A stretch of 64,000 nt of DNA, taken from positions 1,293,001 to 1,357,000 of the forward strand of contig NZ_CANNEZ010000001.1 of assembly GCF_947503795.1 (NCBI RefSeq), written 5' to 3'. Under the pieces are notes generated by a model, which saw only the letters and a list, made by a program, of their open reading frames with translations, did not search any database and had not been told where the DNA came from. The stretch's first letter is position 1. The number at the start of each line of letters is the position of its first letter. This document shows, one piece after another, positions 1 through 10,859 of the stretch. The stretch comes from an uncultured Jannaschia sp. (GTDB lineage Bacteria > Pseudomonadota > Alphaproteobacteria > Rhodobacterales > Rhodobacteraceae). The position numbers and the translations under genes were made by a program.

Positions 1-224
1 AGGTCGCGCGCCAGCGGTCGGTCGCATCCGGCATGGACGGGAATATCGCGGCGCCCGGCCAACTCGCAGACGATCCGCGCGTTCTTGGCGGTCAGCGCCA
101 GCGGCACGTTGCCCGCGACGGCGGTGATTCCGAGCACGTGGAGTTCGGGCGAGGCGAGGGCCAGCAGGATGGCGACGGCGTCGTCCTGTCCGGGATCGGT
201 GTCGATGATGATCTTCTGGGTCAT
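1..224 (-). CDS. Nucleoside hydrolase (IunH/RihA type), N-terminal fragment
   Basis: The first 74 codons of a gene that runs off the left edge of the window. The N-terminus reads MTQKIIIDTDPGQDDAVAIL. The DTDPGxDDA motif is the calcium-binding aspartate cluster that defines inosine-uridine preferring nucleoside hydrolases, which cleave the N-glycosidic bond of ribonucleosides to give base and ribose for salvage. The following ELHVLGITAVAGNVPL matches the usual second strand, ending in the conserved GN. The ATG at 224 is the first codon before the family motif. The downstream part, including the catalytic histidine region, is outside the window, so substrate preference cannot be judged. Confidence 0.9.
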   Translation of the reverse strand, partial: MTQKIIIDTDPGQDDAVAILLALASPELHVLGITAVAGNVPLALTAKNARIVCELAGRRDIPVHAGCDRPLARD

Positions 225-240
225 GGCCTCAGGTAGAGGA

Positions 241-270
241 CGGCGCGCGCCGGTTGTCCAGCGCGCGCCG
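241..270 (-). terminator. GC-only hairpin after the ABC binding-protein gene
   Basis: A perfect 10-bp inverted repeat (241-250 with 261-270, arms CGGCGCGCGC and GCGCGCGCCG) with a 10-base loop. It lies 14 bases past the stop of the minus-strand gene ending at 284 and before the nucleoside hydrolase start at 224. No T-run follows, so it may act as a weak or Rho-assisted terminator. Confidence 0.5.
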
Positions 271-283
271 CCCGCCTGTCCGA

Positions 284-1291
284 TCAGCCGTCGAAATCGA
301 CCTCCTCGACCAGGCGCAGGGCTTCGGCCCGGTGGCTGGCAATCGCGGTCAGATCGGTCGTGTCGGCCTCGAGCGCGCCCCAGCCCGCGACGAGGTCCGA
401 GGGCGACGCGTCGGGCGATGCGGGGTATTCATGGACCACGTTGGCATAGATCTCCTGCGCTTCGGGCGACGAGAGATATTCCATGAAGGCCAGCGCCTCG
501 GCCTCGTTGGCGGCTCCGTTGACCATGGCCACGCCCGAGATGTTCACATGCGATCCCTGACCGTCGGCGAAAGACGGAAAGTCGATGCGCACGGCATTCG
601 CCCATTCTGACTGTTCCTCGTCCGCCAGCATCGCACCCATGTAGTAGGTGTTGCCCAGCGAGATGTCGCATTCGCCGGCCCAGATCGACTTGACCTGCGC
701 GCGGTCGTTGCCTTCGGGCGATTTCGCGAGGTTCGCTTTCAGCCCTTCAAGCCAGGTCTTCGTGGCCTCGGCGCCGTTATGCTCGATCATCGCCGAGACG
801 AGGCCGATCGTGTAGACATGCGTCCCCGAGCGGGTGCAGATGCGGCCCGACCAGATCGGATCGGCGAGCTGTTCGTAGGTCGTGATCTCGCCCGGTGCGA
901 CGCGGTCCTTCGAGGCATAGACGATCCGCGCCCGCGTGGTCAGGCCGAACCAGTGGCCCTCGTCGTCGCGCAGCGCATCGGGGATGTTGGCCTCGAGCAC
1001 GTCCGAGGACACGGCCTGGGTGACGCCCGCCTCCTTGGCCTCGGCCAGCCGCGAGATGTCGACCGTGAAGAGAAGGTCCGCCGGCGAGCGCGGGCCCTCG
1101 GCCACCAGTCGCTCGGTGATGCCCTTATCGATGAAGACCACGTTGGCGGTGTGCCCCGTCGCCGCCTCGAAGCCGTCGACCAGCGGCTGGATCAGCTCGG
1201 GCTGACGATAGGAATAGACGTTGACCTCCCCCGCGAAGACCGGCGCGGCGACGGTCAGGGCAGTGGTGGCGAGAATGGCGTGGCGCAGCAT
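284..1291 (-). CDS. fbpA: Iron(III)-type ABC transporter periplasmic binding protein
   Basis: A 335-residue secreted binding protein of the FbpA/FutA/AfuA type, which captures ferric iron in the periplasm for an ABC importer. Residues 1-20 form a signal peptide ending VAAPVFAG. The mature protein begins EVNVYSYRQ, the usual first strand of this family, and a paired-tyrosine motif NTYYMG sits where iron-coordinating tyrosines occur in FbpA. The ATG at 1291 is chosen because the signal peptide follows directly and AAGGAGG lies 6-7 bases upstream. No permease or ATPase gene is adjacent; an orphan FbpC-like ATPase is encoded at 18393. A tandem palindromic operator precedes the gene. Iron as ligand is family inference. 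Confidence 0.85.
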   Translation of the reverse strand: MLRHAILATTALTVAAPVFAGEVNVYSYRQPELIQPLVDGFEAATGHTANVVFIDKGITERLVAEGPRSPADLLFTVDISRLAEAKEAGVTQAVSSDVLEANIPDALRDDEGHWFGLTTRARIVYASKDRVAPGEITTYEQLADPIWSGRICTRSGTHVYTIGLVSAMIEHNGAEATKTWLEGLKANLAKSPEGNDRAQVKSIWAGECDISLGNTYYMGAMLADEEQSEWANAVRIDFPSFADGQGSHVNISGVAMVNGAANEAEALAFMEYLSSPEAQEIYANVVHEYPASPDASPSDLVAGWGALEADTTDLTAIASHRAEALRLVEEVDFDG

Positions 1292-1318
1292 CGCGGCCTC
1301 CTTGGTTGCATGGCCGCG

Positions 1319-1347
1319 ACTATTTCCGACTAAATCTGTCGGGTCAA
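1319..1347 (-). promoter_or_regulatory. Putative promoter of the iron-type binding-protein gene
   Basis: On the minus strand TTGACC (1347-1342) and AATAGT (1324-1319) are separated by 17 bases, a reasonable -35/-10 pair 28 bases before the ATG at 1291. The spacer is almost filled by the first palindrome (1326-1342), the placement expected for a repressor operator. The -10 match is weak. Confidence 0.45.
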
Positions 1348-1366
1348 TCCCGACTCTTCTTGTCGG
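1326..1366. promoter_or_regulatory. Tandem 17-bp palindromes CCGAC-N7-GTCGG
   Basis: Two perfect inverted repeats with the same half-sites: CCGAC-TAAATCT-GTCGG at 1326-1342 and CCGAC-TCTTCTT-GTCGG at 1350-1366. They start exactly 24 bases apart. The first overlaps the likely promoter of the iron-type binding protein. The second lies inside the last codons of mazG. Same half-sites, same 7-base spacer and near-integral helical spacing point to cooperative binding of a dimeric regulator. An iron-responsive regulator is the obvious guess from the gene controlled, but the sequence does not name it. Confidence 0.65.
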
Positions 1367-2168
1367 ATACTTTTTCCCGCGCTTTCGCCGCATCCCAAAG
1401 CGCGTCCATTTCGGCCAGATCGGACTGGGCCGGACTGCGCCCGTCGGCGGCCAACGCATCCTCGAGCGCCTCGAAACGCCGGATGAATTTGGCGTTCGCG
1501 GCGCGGAGGGCAGATTCGGGATCAACCTCAAGGTGGCGCGCGAGGTTCGCAACAACGAAGAGGAGGTCGCCCATCTCCTCCTCGATCTCGGCCGCCGTCG
1601 CCGTCTCGCGGGCCTCGACCAATTCCGCCGCCTCCTCGCGCAGCTTGTCGAGAACGGCGACCGTCTCGGGCCAGTCGAATCCGACCCGCGCCGCGCGGTT
1701 CTGTAGCTTCACCGCCCGCATCAGCGCGGGCAGGCCCATCGCCACGCCGTCCAGCGTGCGGCCCGACCGCTCGGCGGCCTTCGACGCCTCCCAATCCGCG
1801 ACCTGCTGGGCGGCGGACTTGTCACGTTCGCCGTCGCCCCAGATATGCGGGTGCCGGTCGACCATCTTCTGCGCCACCCGCTCGGCGATGGAATGGAAGT
1901 CGAACCGGCCCGCCTCGGACCCCATCTCGGCGTGGTAGACGACCTGCAAGAGCAGATCGCCCAGCTCGCCCTCCAGCTCGTCCCACGCGCCCCGCTCGAT
2001 CGCGTCCGCGACCTCGTAGGCTTCCTCGATGGTGTAGGACGCGATGGACGCGAAATCCTGCTCGATGTCCCACGGGCAACCGGTTTCGGGATCGCGCAGT
2101 CGAGTCATGATCGCCAGCAGGCGCGGCAGACCCCCGCCGGGCGTCGTGCAAAGGGTGTCGTCGGCCAT
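1344..2168 (-). CDS. mazG: Nucleoside triphosphate pyrophosphohydrolase MazG
   Basis: A 274-residue MazG, which hydrolyses non-canonical or excess (d)NTPs to NMP and pyrophosphate. Two tandem MazG domains are visible: the first around residues 15-115 with DPETGCPWDIEQ and the metal-binding EELxxELGDLLLQV-type helix (ELEGELGDLLLQ), the second around 150-240 with REEAAELVEA and EEEMGDLLFVV. ATG 2168 is preferred over ATG 2174 because GGAG lies 7 bases before it, whereas it would almost touch the earlier codon. The 3' end carries one half of the tandem operator of the next gene. It diverges from the amidohydrolase gene at 2226. Confidence 0.95.
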   Translation of the reverse strand: MADDTLCTTPGGGLPRLLAIMTRLRDPETGCPWDIEQDFASIASYTIEEAYEVADAIERGAWDELEGELGDLLLQVVYHAEMGSEAGRFDFHSIAERVAQKMVDRHPHIWGDGERDKSAAQQVADWEASKAAERSGRTLDGVAMGLPALMRAVKLQNRAARVGFDWPETVAVLDKLREEAAELVEARETATAAEIEEEMGDLLFVVANLARHLEVDPESALRAANAKFIRRFEALEDALAADGRSPAQSDLAEMDALWDAAKAREKVSDKKSRD

Positions 2169-2225
2169 TGGCATTCTCCGCTGTCGGGTGTTTCCTGCCC
2201 CGAGCCCCAGTCGGAGGACAAGCCC

Positions 2226-3389
2226 ATGCCCGTCATCAACTCCATCGCCGCCCTGCAGCCCGAAATGCAGGAATGGCGCCGCTGGCTGCACCGCAATCCC
2301 GAGCTGCAGTTCGATCTCGAGAAGACGAGCGGGTTCGTGGCCGAGAAGTTGCGCGCCTTCGGCATCACCGAGATCCACGAGGGCATTGCGCAGACCGGCA
2401 TCGTCGCGATCATCGAAGGTCAGGGGCCGGGGCCGACCATCGGGCTGCGCGCCGACATGGACGCGCTGCCGATCCCCGAGGCGACGGGCGTCGACCACGC
2501 CTCCGAGACGCCGGGCAAGATGCACGCCTGTGGCCATGACGGCCACACGACGATGCTGTTGGGCGCGGCGAAGTACCTCGCCGAGACGCGCAACTTCGCG
2601 GGGCGCGTCGCGCTGATCTTCCAGCCCGCAGAAGAAGGCGGCGGCGGCGGCGAGGTGATGGTGCAGGAGGGGATCATGGACCGCTTCGAGATCGAGCAGG
2701 TCTACGGCATCCACAACGCGCCGAACTTCGCCGAGGGCCAGTTCTTCACCACGCCGGGGCCGATCATGGCCGCTGTGGACACCTTCCATATCGACATCAC
2801 CGGCAAGGGCGGTCACGGCGCCATGCCGCACGAGACGAAGGATCCGATCGTCGCGGCCCTCGGGATCGGCAACGCCATCCAGACCATCGTGTCGCGCAAC
2901 CATTACGCGCTGGACGAGCTGGTCGTCTCGATCACCCAGATCCACACGGGCACGGCGGACAACATCGTGCCGGGCACCGCGTTCCTCGGTGGGACGGTGC
3001 GGACCTTCGATCCGGTCGTTCAGGACATGGTCGAGCGGCGGCTAGGCCAGATCGTGGCAGGACATGCCGAGGCCTATGACGTAGAGGCGACGCTCCGCTA
3101 CGAGCGCGGCTATCCGGCGACCGTCAACGATGCCGAGCGCGCGGCCTTCGCCGCGAAGGTCGCCGCCGATGTCGTGGGCGAGGATGCCGTCACCGCGGAC
3201 AATCCGCGCGAGATGGGGGCCGAGGATTTCAGCTACATGCTTGAGGCGCGGCCCGGCGCATACCTGTTCCTCGGGGCGGGCGACGGGCCGGTGCTCCACC
3301 ACCCGGAATACGACTTCAACGACGAGATTTCGCCCATCGGCGCCAGCTTCTTCGCCCGCATGGTCGAGATCGCCCAGCCGGTCGGCTGA
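2226..3389 (+). CDS. M20-family amidohydrolase (hippurate hydrolase type)
   Basis: A 387-residue M20D metallopeptidase-like amidohydrolase, cytosolic, which cleaves N-acyl or N-aryl amino acids. Visible motifs are RADMDALPIPE near residue 77, the metal-binding CGHDGHTTMLLG near 100, EEGGGGGEVM near 138, and a GHGAMPH dimerisation-domain segment near 198. Length fits HipO/AmaA enzymes (about 380-390). ATG 2226 follows GGAGG at 2213-2217. Substrate specificity within M20D (hippurate, acetylated amino acids, indole-acetyl amino acids) cannot be read from sequence. It is transcribed divergently from mazG. Confidence 0.88.
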   Translation: MPVINSIAALQPEMQEWRRWLHRNPELQFDLEKTSGFVAEKLRAFGITEIHEGIAQTGIVAIIEGQGPGPTIGLRADMDALPIPEATGVDHASETPGKMHACGHDGHTTMLLGAAKYLAETRNFAGRVALIFQPAEEGGGGGEVMVQEGIMDRFEIEQVYGIHNAPNFAEGQFFTTPGPIMAAVDTFHIDITGKGGHGAMPHETKDPIVAALGIGNAIQTIVSRNHYALDELVVSITQIHTGTADNIVPGTAFLGGTVRTFDPVVQDMVERRLGQIVAGHAEAYDVEATLRYERGYPATVNDAERAAFAAKVAADVVGEDAVTADNPREMGAEDFSYMLEARPGAYLFLGAGDGPVLHHPEYDFNDEISPIGASFFARMVEIAQPVG

Positions 3390-3454
3390 CCGCGGCGCGC
3401 AGATCTGTTAACCTTCGGGGGGGGGGAGACCGCGATCCCCGGAGGAGTATCCGT

Positions 3455-3784
3455 ATGCGTTTCCTAGCCATGTTCATGTTCTCGCTGGCCGTCGGATCGG
3501 CGGCGCAGGCCCAGCAACTCGACGTGCCGATCGTCCCCTATTGCGATCAGGCGACGAGCGAGGCGGCCTGTTCGGGCGTCTGCACGGTTCTCGGGCTCGA
3601 TCCCAACGGCGACGGGTTTCTCGCGGTGCGCACCGGGCCGGGCACCCATTACCGGATGATCGACAAGCTGGTGAACAACCAGCGCGTCACGACGATCAAC
3701 GGTCAGAACGGCTGGATCGGGATCGAGTATCCGGGCGGGCGCGGCTGGGCGCACGGCAACTGGCTGCGCAACTGCATCCCCTGA
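3455..3784 (+). CDS. Secreted SH3-domain protein
   Basis: A 109-residue exported protein. Residues 1-20 are a signal peptide ending GSAAQAQ. The mature part has a bacterial SH3 fold signature: FLAVRTGPGTHYRMIDKL, then QRVTTINGQNGWIGIEY and RGWAHGNWLRNC. Four cysteines (CDQ, ACSGVC, NCIP) could form two disulfides in the periplasm. Such domains bind peptidoglycan or other ligands, and no enzymatic domain is attached. GGAGGAG sits about 10 bases before the ATG. A run of ten G residues lies 28 bases upstream. Role unknown beyond a cell-envelope location. Confidence 0.75.
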   Translation: MRFLAMFMFSLAVGSAAQAQQLDVPIVPYCDQATSEAACSGVCTVLGLDPNGDGFLAVRTGPGTHYRMIDKLVNNQRVTTINGQNGWIGIEYPGGRGWAHGNWLRNCIP

Positions 3785-3788
3785 TCCA

Positions 3789-4613
3789 TCAATCGGGTGC
3801 GATCCGGCTCTCGCGCAGGCGGGCTTTCAGGCGGTCTGCGCTCCAGCCCGCGGCACGGTAGCTGGCCAGCGCGCGCGCGTCGTCGCGCTTGGCGAGGCGC
3901 CGGCCCTCCGCATCGCGCACGAGGTCGTGGTGGAGGTAGGCGGGCGTCGGCAGCCCGAGCAAGCCCTGGAGCGCGACGTGGATCGGCGTCGCCTCTTCGA
4001 GATCGGCACCGCGGGTGACGAGGTCGATGCCCTGTGCCGCGTCGTCCACGACAACGGCGAGGTGATAGCTCGTCCCGAAGTCGCGCCGCGCGAGGACGAC
4101 GTCGCCGATGCCCGTGCGAAACGCGTCTGCCTCCACGGTCCGAAGCGCGCCCCGCTCGGTCCAGCAGAGGTCGCCCACCACCGCCGCGTCGAGCCTGAGC
4201 GCTACCCCTTGGGGGCGCGGTCCCGTCCGCGAGGCCCCCCGGCAGGTGCCCGGATAGACGATGCCGTCGGGCCCGGTCAGCGGCGCGCCCTCCTGCGGGG
4301 CGCTGGCCGCCGCCTGGATGTCGCGCCGATTGCAGGTGCAGGGATAAAGCAGGCCTCGCGACCAGAGAACGTCCAGCGCGGCCCCGTACGCCGCCATCCG
4401 GTCGGATTGCCGCATCACGGGCTCGGGCCAGTCGAGGCCCAGCCAGCGCAGGTCGTCGTAGATCGCCGCCTCCCATTCGGGGCGGGACCGCTGGCGGTCG
4501 ATATCCTCGATGCGAAGCAGCATGTCGCCCGTATCGTCGGCCACCATCGCGGCCCAGGCATGGCCCAGATGCAGCGGTCCGGTGGGCGAAGGGGCGAAGC
4601 GGGTGCGTGTCAC
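3789..4613 (-). CDS. gluQ: Glutamyl-Q tRNA(Asp) synthetase
   Basis: A 274-residue truncated GluRS paralogue that glutamylates the queuosine base of tRNA(Asp). It keeps the class I catalytic core: FAPSPTGPLHLGHAW (HIGH motif) at residues 6-20, RIEDIDRQRS, a partial zinc site (CTCNRRD), and a KMSKS-like RRLAKRDDARA, but no anticodon-binding domain, which is what separates GluQ from GltX. The start is GTG at 4613, because GTGA overlaps the stop of the upstream methyltransferase gene by 4 bases, implying coupled translation. It ends 4 bases past the convergent SH3 gene. Confidence 0.93.
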   Translation of the reverse strand: MTRTRFAPSPTGPLHLGHAWAAMVADDTGDMLLRIEDIDRQRSRPEWEAAIYDDLRWLGLDWPEPVMRQSDRMAAYGAALDVLWSRGLLYPCTCNRRDIQAAASAPQEGAPLTGPDGIVYPGTCRGASRTGPRPQGVALRLDAAVVGDLCWTERGALRTVEADAFRTGIGDVVLARRDFGTSYHLAVVVDDAAQGIDLVTRGADLEEATPIHVALQGLLGLPTPAYLHHDLVRDAEGRRLAKRDDARALASYRAAGWSADRLKARLRESRIAPD

Positions 4614-5230
4614 CCCAGCCTGCGCAGCAAATGCACGGTCGAGCCCTCGACGCCCGCCTGTCCGGGCAGATGCGGCCCGTGTTCCGCCGCGATCAGGCGG
4701 GCGCGTCCCTCGGCCTGCACATCGGCCAGGGCGTCGAGATAGGGCCGGGCCTGTAGCGTGGCGTCGTTATACGAGAACGCGAGGAGGGTGCCGGTGGTCA
4801 TCGCCGCGACCAGCGCGCCCAGCGTCTCGGGCGGCGCGGCCCCGAGCGAGATGACGCCGGCCGCCCCGATCGCGGCATAGTCCGACAGGTCCGGGATCTC
4901 GCCCGGCGTGGCGGGGAAGAGGCGGCGATATATCCGCTTGGACTCGGCCTGCGCGCGCATTTCGGGCGTGATGTCGGTGCCGTCAATCGCGGCGAAGCCC
5001 TCGGCGGCCAGCGCCTCGCCCGAAAGACCCGTGCCGCAGCCGAAATCGAGGATCGGGGCGTCCCGCGCGGGCAGATGCGCCGCCAGCATCGCGGCCAGCC
5101 TGCGGGGCGTGGCATAGCCCGCTTCGGTCAGGTCCGCGTCATACCTGTCGGCCCATTGGGCATAGAGCGCGCGCGCTTCGTCGGGCGGGCGCGCGGTCCA
5201 AAGGCCGTGTCGGAGCTTGGCGTCGGTCAT
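4610..5230 (-). CDS. Class I SAM-dependent methyltransferase
   Basis: A 206-residue protein with a Rossmann methyltransferase core. Motif I is ILDFGCGTGLSGEAL around residues 59-73, followed by an acidic motif II region (AIDGTDITPEM). The N-terminus (LRHGLWTARPPDEARALYAQ, WADRYDADL) resembles methyltransferases annotated as TPR/malonyl-CoA-like in Rhodobacterales. The ATG at 5230 is the last start before conserved sequence; an upstream in-frame ATG at 5266 is possible but has no better ribosome site. Substrate unknown. Its stop overlaps the gluQ start, so the two may be co-expressed, but a link to tRNA modification is only inference from position. Confidence 0.75.
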   Translation of the reverse strand: MTDAKLRHGLWTARPPDEARALYAQWADRYDADLTEAGYATPRRLAAMLAAHLPARDAPILDFGCGTGLSGEALAAEGFAAIDGTDITPEMRAQAESKRIYRRLFPATPGEIPDLSDYAAIGAAGVISLGAAPPETLGALVAAMTTGTLLAFSYNDATLQARPYLDALADVQAEGRARLIAAEHGPHLPGQAGVEGSTVHLLRRLG

Positions 5231-5279
5231 CCGCTCGAGCCTAGTGGCAGGACGATGCGCTGTCACCGCCGCCGTCGGT

Positions 5280-6629
5280 TCATTCCGCCGCTTCGCGCAG
5301 CCCCAGCCAAGCCGTCCAATTCGCCTTGGCGCGGTCGGTATAGAGCTTGTAGCGCGTGGCGCGGTTGCGCCGTCCGCCCCGCGCGTCCACCGGCGGGAAG
5401 AGCCCGAAATTGACGTTCATCGGCTGGAACGTCTTGGCATCCGCCCCGCCCGTGATGTGCCGGACCAGTGCGCCCATGGCGGTCGTGCCGGGCGCGGGGG
5501 GCAGCGTCTCGCCGCGCATCTCGGCCGCCGCCATCCGACCGGCCAGAAGGCCCATCGCGGCGCTCTCGACATAGCCCTCGACGCCGGTGATCTGGCCCGC
5601 GAAGCGAATATGCGGCTTCGAGCGGAGCCGCATCTCGGAATCGAGCAAGGTCGGCGAGTTGATGAACGTGTTGCGATGAATGCCGCCCAACCGCGCAAAG
5701 CTCGCATCCTGCAAGCCTGGAATCATAGCGAAAACAGACTTCTGCGCGCCGTACTTCATCTTGGTCTGAAATCCGACGATATTGTAGAGCGTGCCCAGCG
5801 CGTTGTCGCGACGCAGCTGGACGACGGCGTAGGCCTTGGTCTGCGGATCGTGCGGATTGGTCAGGCCGACGGGCTTCATCGGGCCGAAGCGCAGCGTCTC
5901 GCGGCCGCGCTCGGCCATCACCTCGATGGGAAGGCAGCCATCGAAATATCCGGCCGTCTCGCCCGGCTTGAACTCGGTCTTCTCTGCGGCGAGCAGCGCG
6001 TCGATGAACGCCTCGTAGGTGTCGCGGTCCATCGGACAGTTGATATAGGCCGTCCGCTCATCCTCGGTCTCGCCCTTGTCGTAGCGCGACTGGCGCCAGG
6101 CTTGTCCCATGTCGATCGTGTCGGCATGGACGATGGGCGCGATGGCATCGAAGAAGGCGAGGCTCTCCTGTCCGGCCTCGTCGGCGATGGACTGCGCCAG
6201 CGCGCTGCCGGTCAGGGGGCCGGTGGCGATGATCCAGTGGCCCGACGCGGGCAGGGCGGTCATCTCCTCGTCCACGATCTCGATCAGCGGGTGGGCCCTG
6301 AGGCGCGCGGTCACGGCCTCGGCGAACGGGTCGCGGTCGACGGCTAGCGCGCCACCGGCGGGCAGGCGGTGGGCGTCCGCCATCTCCATGATCAGGCCGC
6401 CCGCCGCCCGCATTTCCCAATGAAGAAGGCCCACGGCGTTCTGCTCGTCATCGTCCGAGCGGAACGAGTTCGAGCAAACCATCTCGGCCAGCGAACCGGT
6501 GCGATGTGCGAAGGTGCCGACCGTCGGCCGCATCTCGTGGATGGTGACGGGCACGCCCGCGGTCGCGGCCTGCCAAGCGGCCTCGGATCCGGCCATCCCG
6601 CCGCCGACGATGTGCAATCTGTCTGTCAT
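5280..6629 (-). CDS. trmFO: Methylenetetrahydrofolate-tRNA-(uracil-5-)-methyltransferase TrmFO
   Basis: A 449-residue flavoprotein that makes m5U54 in the T-loop of tRNA with methylene-THF as carbon donor. The N-terminal FAD-binding motif is [14 protein letters not shown] (residues 5-18), followed by the family signature [26 protein letters not shown], described here by its ends only. The conserved C-terminal [12 protein letters not shown] and INSPTLL segments are also present. Length matches the family (about 450). The ATG at 6629 opens directly onto the FAD motif. Most Gram-negative bacteria outside Alphaproteobacteria use TrmA instead, so the gene agrees with the taxon. It may share a transcript with the two tRNA-related genes downstream. 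Confidence 0.96.
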   Translation of the reverse strand: MTDRLHIVGGGMAGSEAAWQAATAGVPVTIHEMRPTVGTFAHRTGSLAEMVCSNSFRSDDDEQNAVGLLHWEMRAAGGLIMEMADAHRLPAGGALAVDRDPFAEAVTARLRAHPLIEIVDEEMTALPASGHWIIATGPLTGSALAQSIADEAGQESLAFFDAIAPIVHADTIDMGQAWRQSRYDKGETEDERTAYINCPMDRDTYEAFIDALLAAEKTEFKPGETAGYFDGCLPIEVMAERGRETLRFGPMKPVGLTNPHDPQTKAYAVVQLRRDNALGTLYNIVGFQTKMKYGAQKSVFAMIPGLQDASFARLGGIHRNTFINSPTLLDSEMRLRSKPHIRFAGQITGVEGYVESAAMGLLAGRMAAAEMRGETLPPAPGTTAMGALVRHITGGADAKTFQPMNVNFGLFPPVDARGGRRNRATRYKLYTDRAKANWTAWLGLREAAE

Positions 6630-6670
6630 GGCGCCCCGGATAGACCCTTCGGCCCGCGGGTGGAAGGCCG

Positions 6671-7492
6671 TCAGGCGCCGCAGAACCATTCGACCACGGA
6701 CCGCAAGGTGGCGTCGCCGTGCCGCGTCTCGTGATAGGCGATCCAGAGTTCGCCGGAGATGGCGTTGTCCGGAAGGTCGGCCAGCACGATCTCGTCCGTT
6801 TCCTCGGCCATGAAATCGGGCAAGACGCCCGGCAGGCCCGTCGCCTGAATCATGTCGAGCATCATCGGCATCTCGTCGACCCGGTAGGTCGGCGAGGTGT
6901 TCGCATCCTTGTAGATCTCGCGCACCAGATCGGCGTCCGGATACCGCTGCGACAGGCCGATCCACTGACCGTCGAGCACGTGGTCGCGCCCGTGATAGAC
7001 GGATAGGTTGTAGTCGCGGAACTTGCGCGCTTTCAGCCGTCCGCCCTCGGGCCGTCCGATGCGGACCTGGATGTCGGCTTCGCCCAGTCCTTGCGAATAG
7101 ACCTTGTCGGTCAGCGTGAGGCGCACGTTCGGCAGGTCATGGGCCATCGTCCTGGTGCGGGGCAGGACGTAATGGTGATGCACCGCGGGGGGTGCCGCGA
7201 TCTCGATCCCGACCGGTGTGTTGCCGTCGCCCGCCTTCATCTTCGCCATCGCGCCGCGCAGCTTCTGCTCGATCTCCTCGCCGATCTCGGCCAGCCGCTT
7301 GGCGGATTCAGTCGCGACGAAGGCCTGACCCCGCTTCTCGAAAAGCGGCACGCCCAACTCCTGGCTAACCCGTTCGATCCGGCGCGACACGGTGGCGACG
7401 TTGGTGTCGAGAAAGCGAGCCGCGGCAGACATGGTCCCGTGCCGCGTCATGGAGAGAACGAATTTGAGATCGTCCCAGTTGTCCAAGCTCAT
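6671..7492 (-). CDS. LysR-family transcriptional regulator
   Basis: A 273-residue regulator. Residues 6-65 are a winged helix-turn-helix ([20 protein letters not shown], then [20 protein letters not shown]), with the linker helix after it. The rest is a shortened effector domain with a periplasmic-binding fold. At 273 residues it is about 20-30 shorter than usual LysR proteins, so the effector domain is compact. Neighbours do not suggest a ligand. GGGAG precedes the ATG by 8 bases. A perfect 25-bp palindrome lies immediately upstream and probably serves autoregulation. Confidence 0.85.
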   Translation of the reverse strand: MSLDNWDDLKFVLSMTRHGTMSAAARFLDTNVATVSRRIERVSQELGVPLFEKRGQAFVATESAKRLAEIGEEIEQKLRGAMAKMKAGDGNTPVGIEIAAPPAVHHHYVLPRTRTMAHDLPNVRLTLTDKVYSQGLGEADIQVRIGRPEGGRLKARKFRDYNLSVYHGRDHVLDGQWIGLSQRYPDADLVREIYKDANTSPTYRVDEMPMMLDMIQATGLPGVLPDFMAEETDEIVLADLPDNAISGELWIAYHETRHGDATLRSVVEWFCGA

Positions 7493-7500
7493 GCCGATCT

Positions 7501-7525
7501 CCCGCTAGTGCTGAATTCTAGCGGG
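7501..7525. promoter_or_regulatory. 25-bp perfect palindrome upstream of the LysR gene
   Basis: CCCGCTAG (7501-7508) and CTAGCGGG (7518-7525) form a perfect 8-bp inverted repeat with a 9-base spacer, ending 8 bases before the LysR start codon. On the minus strand a TAGAAT -10-like hexamer (7520-7515) lies inside it. It is a good candidate for the autoregulatory site of the LysR protein, although the classical T-N11-A core is not obvious. Confidence 0.6.
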
Positions 7526-7576
7526 TCAAGGAAACGCTTTCCATTGCAATTGCGGCGTTGCGCGCCCGATGCGGCG

Positions 7577-10363
<2,787 letters not shown>

Positions 10364-10547
10364 GCAGGTCTCCGACGGGGCGCGCCCCGGTCAATATCTA
10401 GTCTGCGATCTCTGTATCACCCCCTCGATATGGGCTCAACGACCTGTTGCGCCAAGTCCTTGCAGCCGTCCGTTGCGAGTGCCAACGCCCCGTTTTCATT
10501 GATCGTCAGCCTTTGCGTGGCAGGCTCGGTCGCAGGAGGTGACGCCC

Positions 10548-10838
10548 ATGGCCGCCAGACCCGCGCCCGAGACCCGTTCCGAGACCGAACTGATGCTTGC
10601 CGGCTACGGCCTCACAACGGCCGAGATGTATTACCACATGCCCGACCATCCGCATGTGCTGAACACCTTCATCTGGCAGGACTACGACCTCGCGCCGGAT
10701 CATCCCCGCCTTTTCCGGTTCATCGAATTCTGGGGGCAGGAGATCGAGGGCCCGCTCCATTCGGTCCGCTTCGCGCATCGCAAGATGATCGCGCCGGGCG
10801 AATGGCGGAACGTGACCGGGGAATTCACGCTTCACTGA
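10548..10838 (+). CDS. usg: Usg-family protein
   Basis: A 96-residue small soluble protein of the Usg family, found in alphaproteobacteria and named for its place upstream of tryptophan genes in some species. Recognisable segments are LMLAGYGLTTAEMYYHMPDH, NTFIWQDYDLAPD and FPxLxxFIEFW-like FRFIEFWGQEIEG, ending in AHRKMIAPGEWRNV. ATG 10548 is chosen over an in-frame GTG at 10539 because AGGAGG (10534-10539) would overlap the latter and sits 8 bases from the former. Function unknown; here it stands alone between gyrA and dsbB. Confidence 0.85.
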   Translation: MAARPAPETRSETELMLAGYGLTTAEMYYHMPDHPHVLNTFIWQDYDLAPDHPRLFRFIEFWGQEIEGPLHSVRFAHRKMIAPGEWRNVTGEFTLH

Positions 10839-10859
10839 CCCCGACGGCGCGGTTGACGC

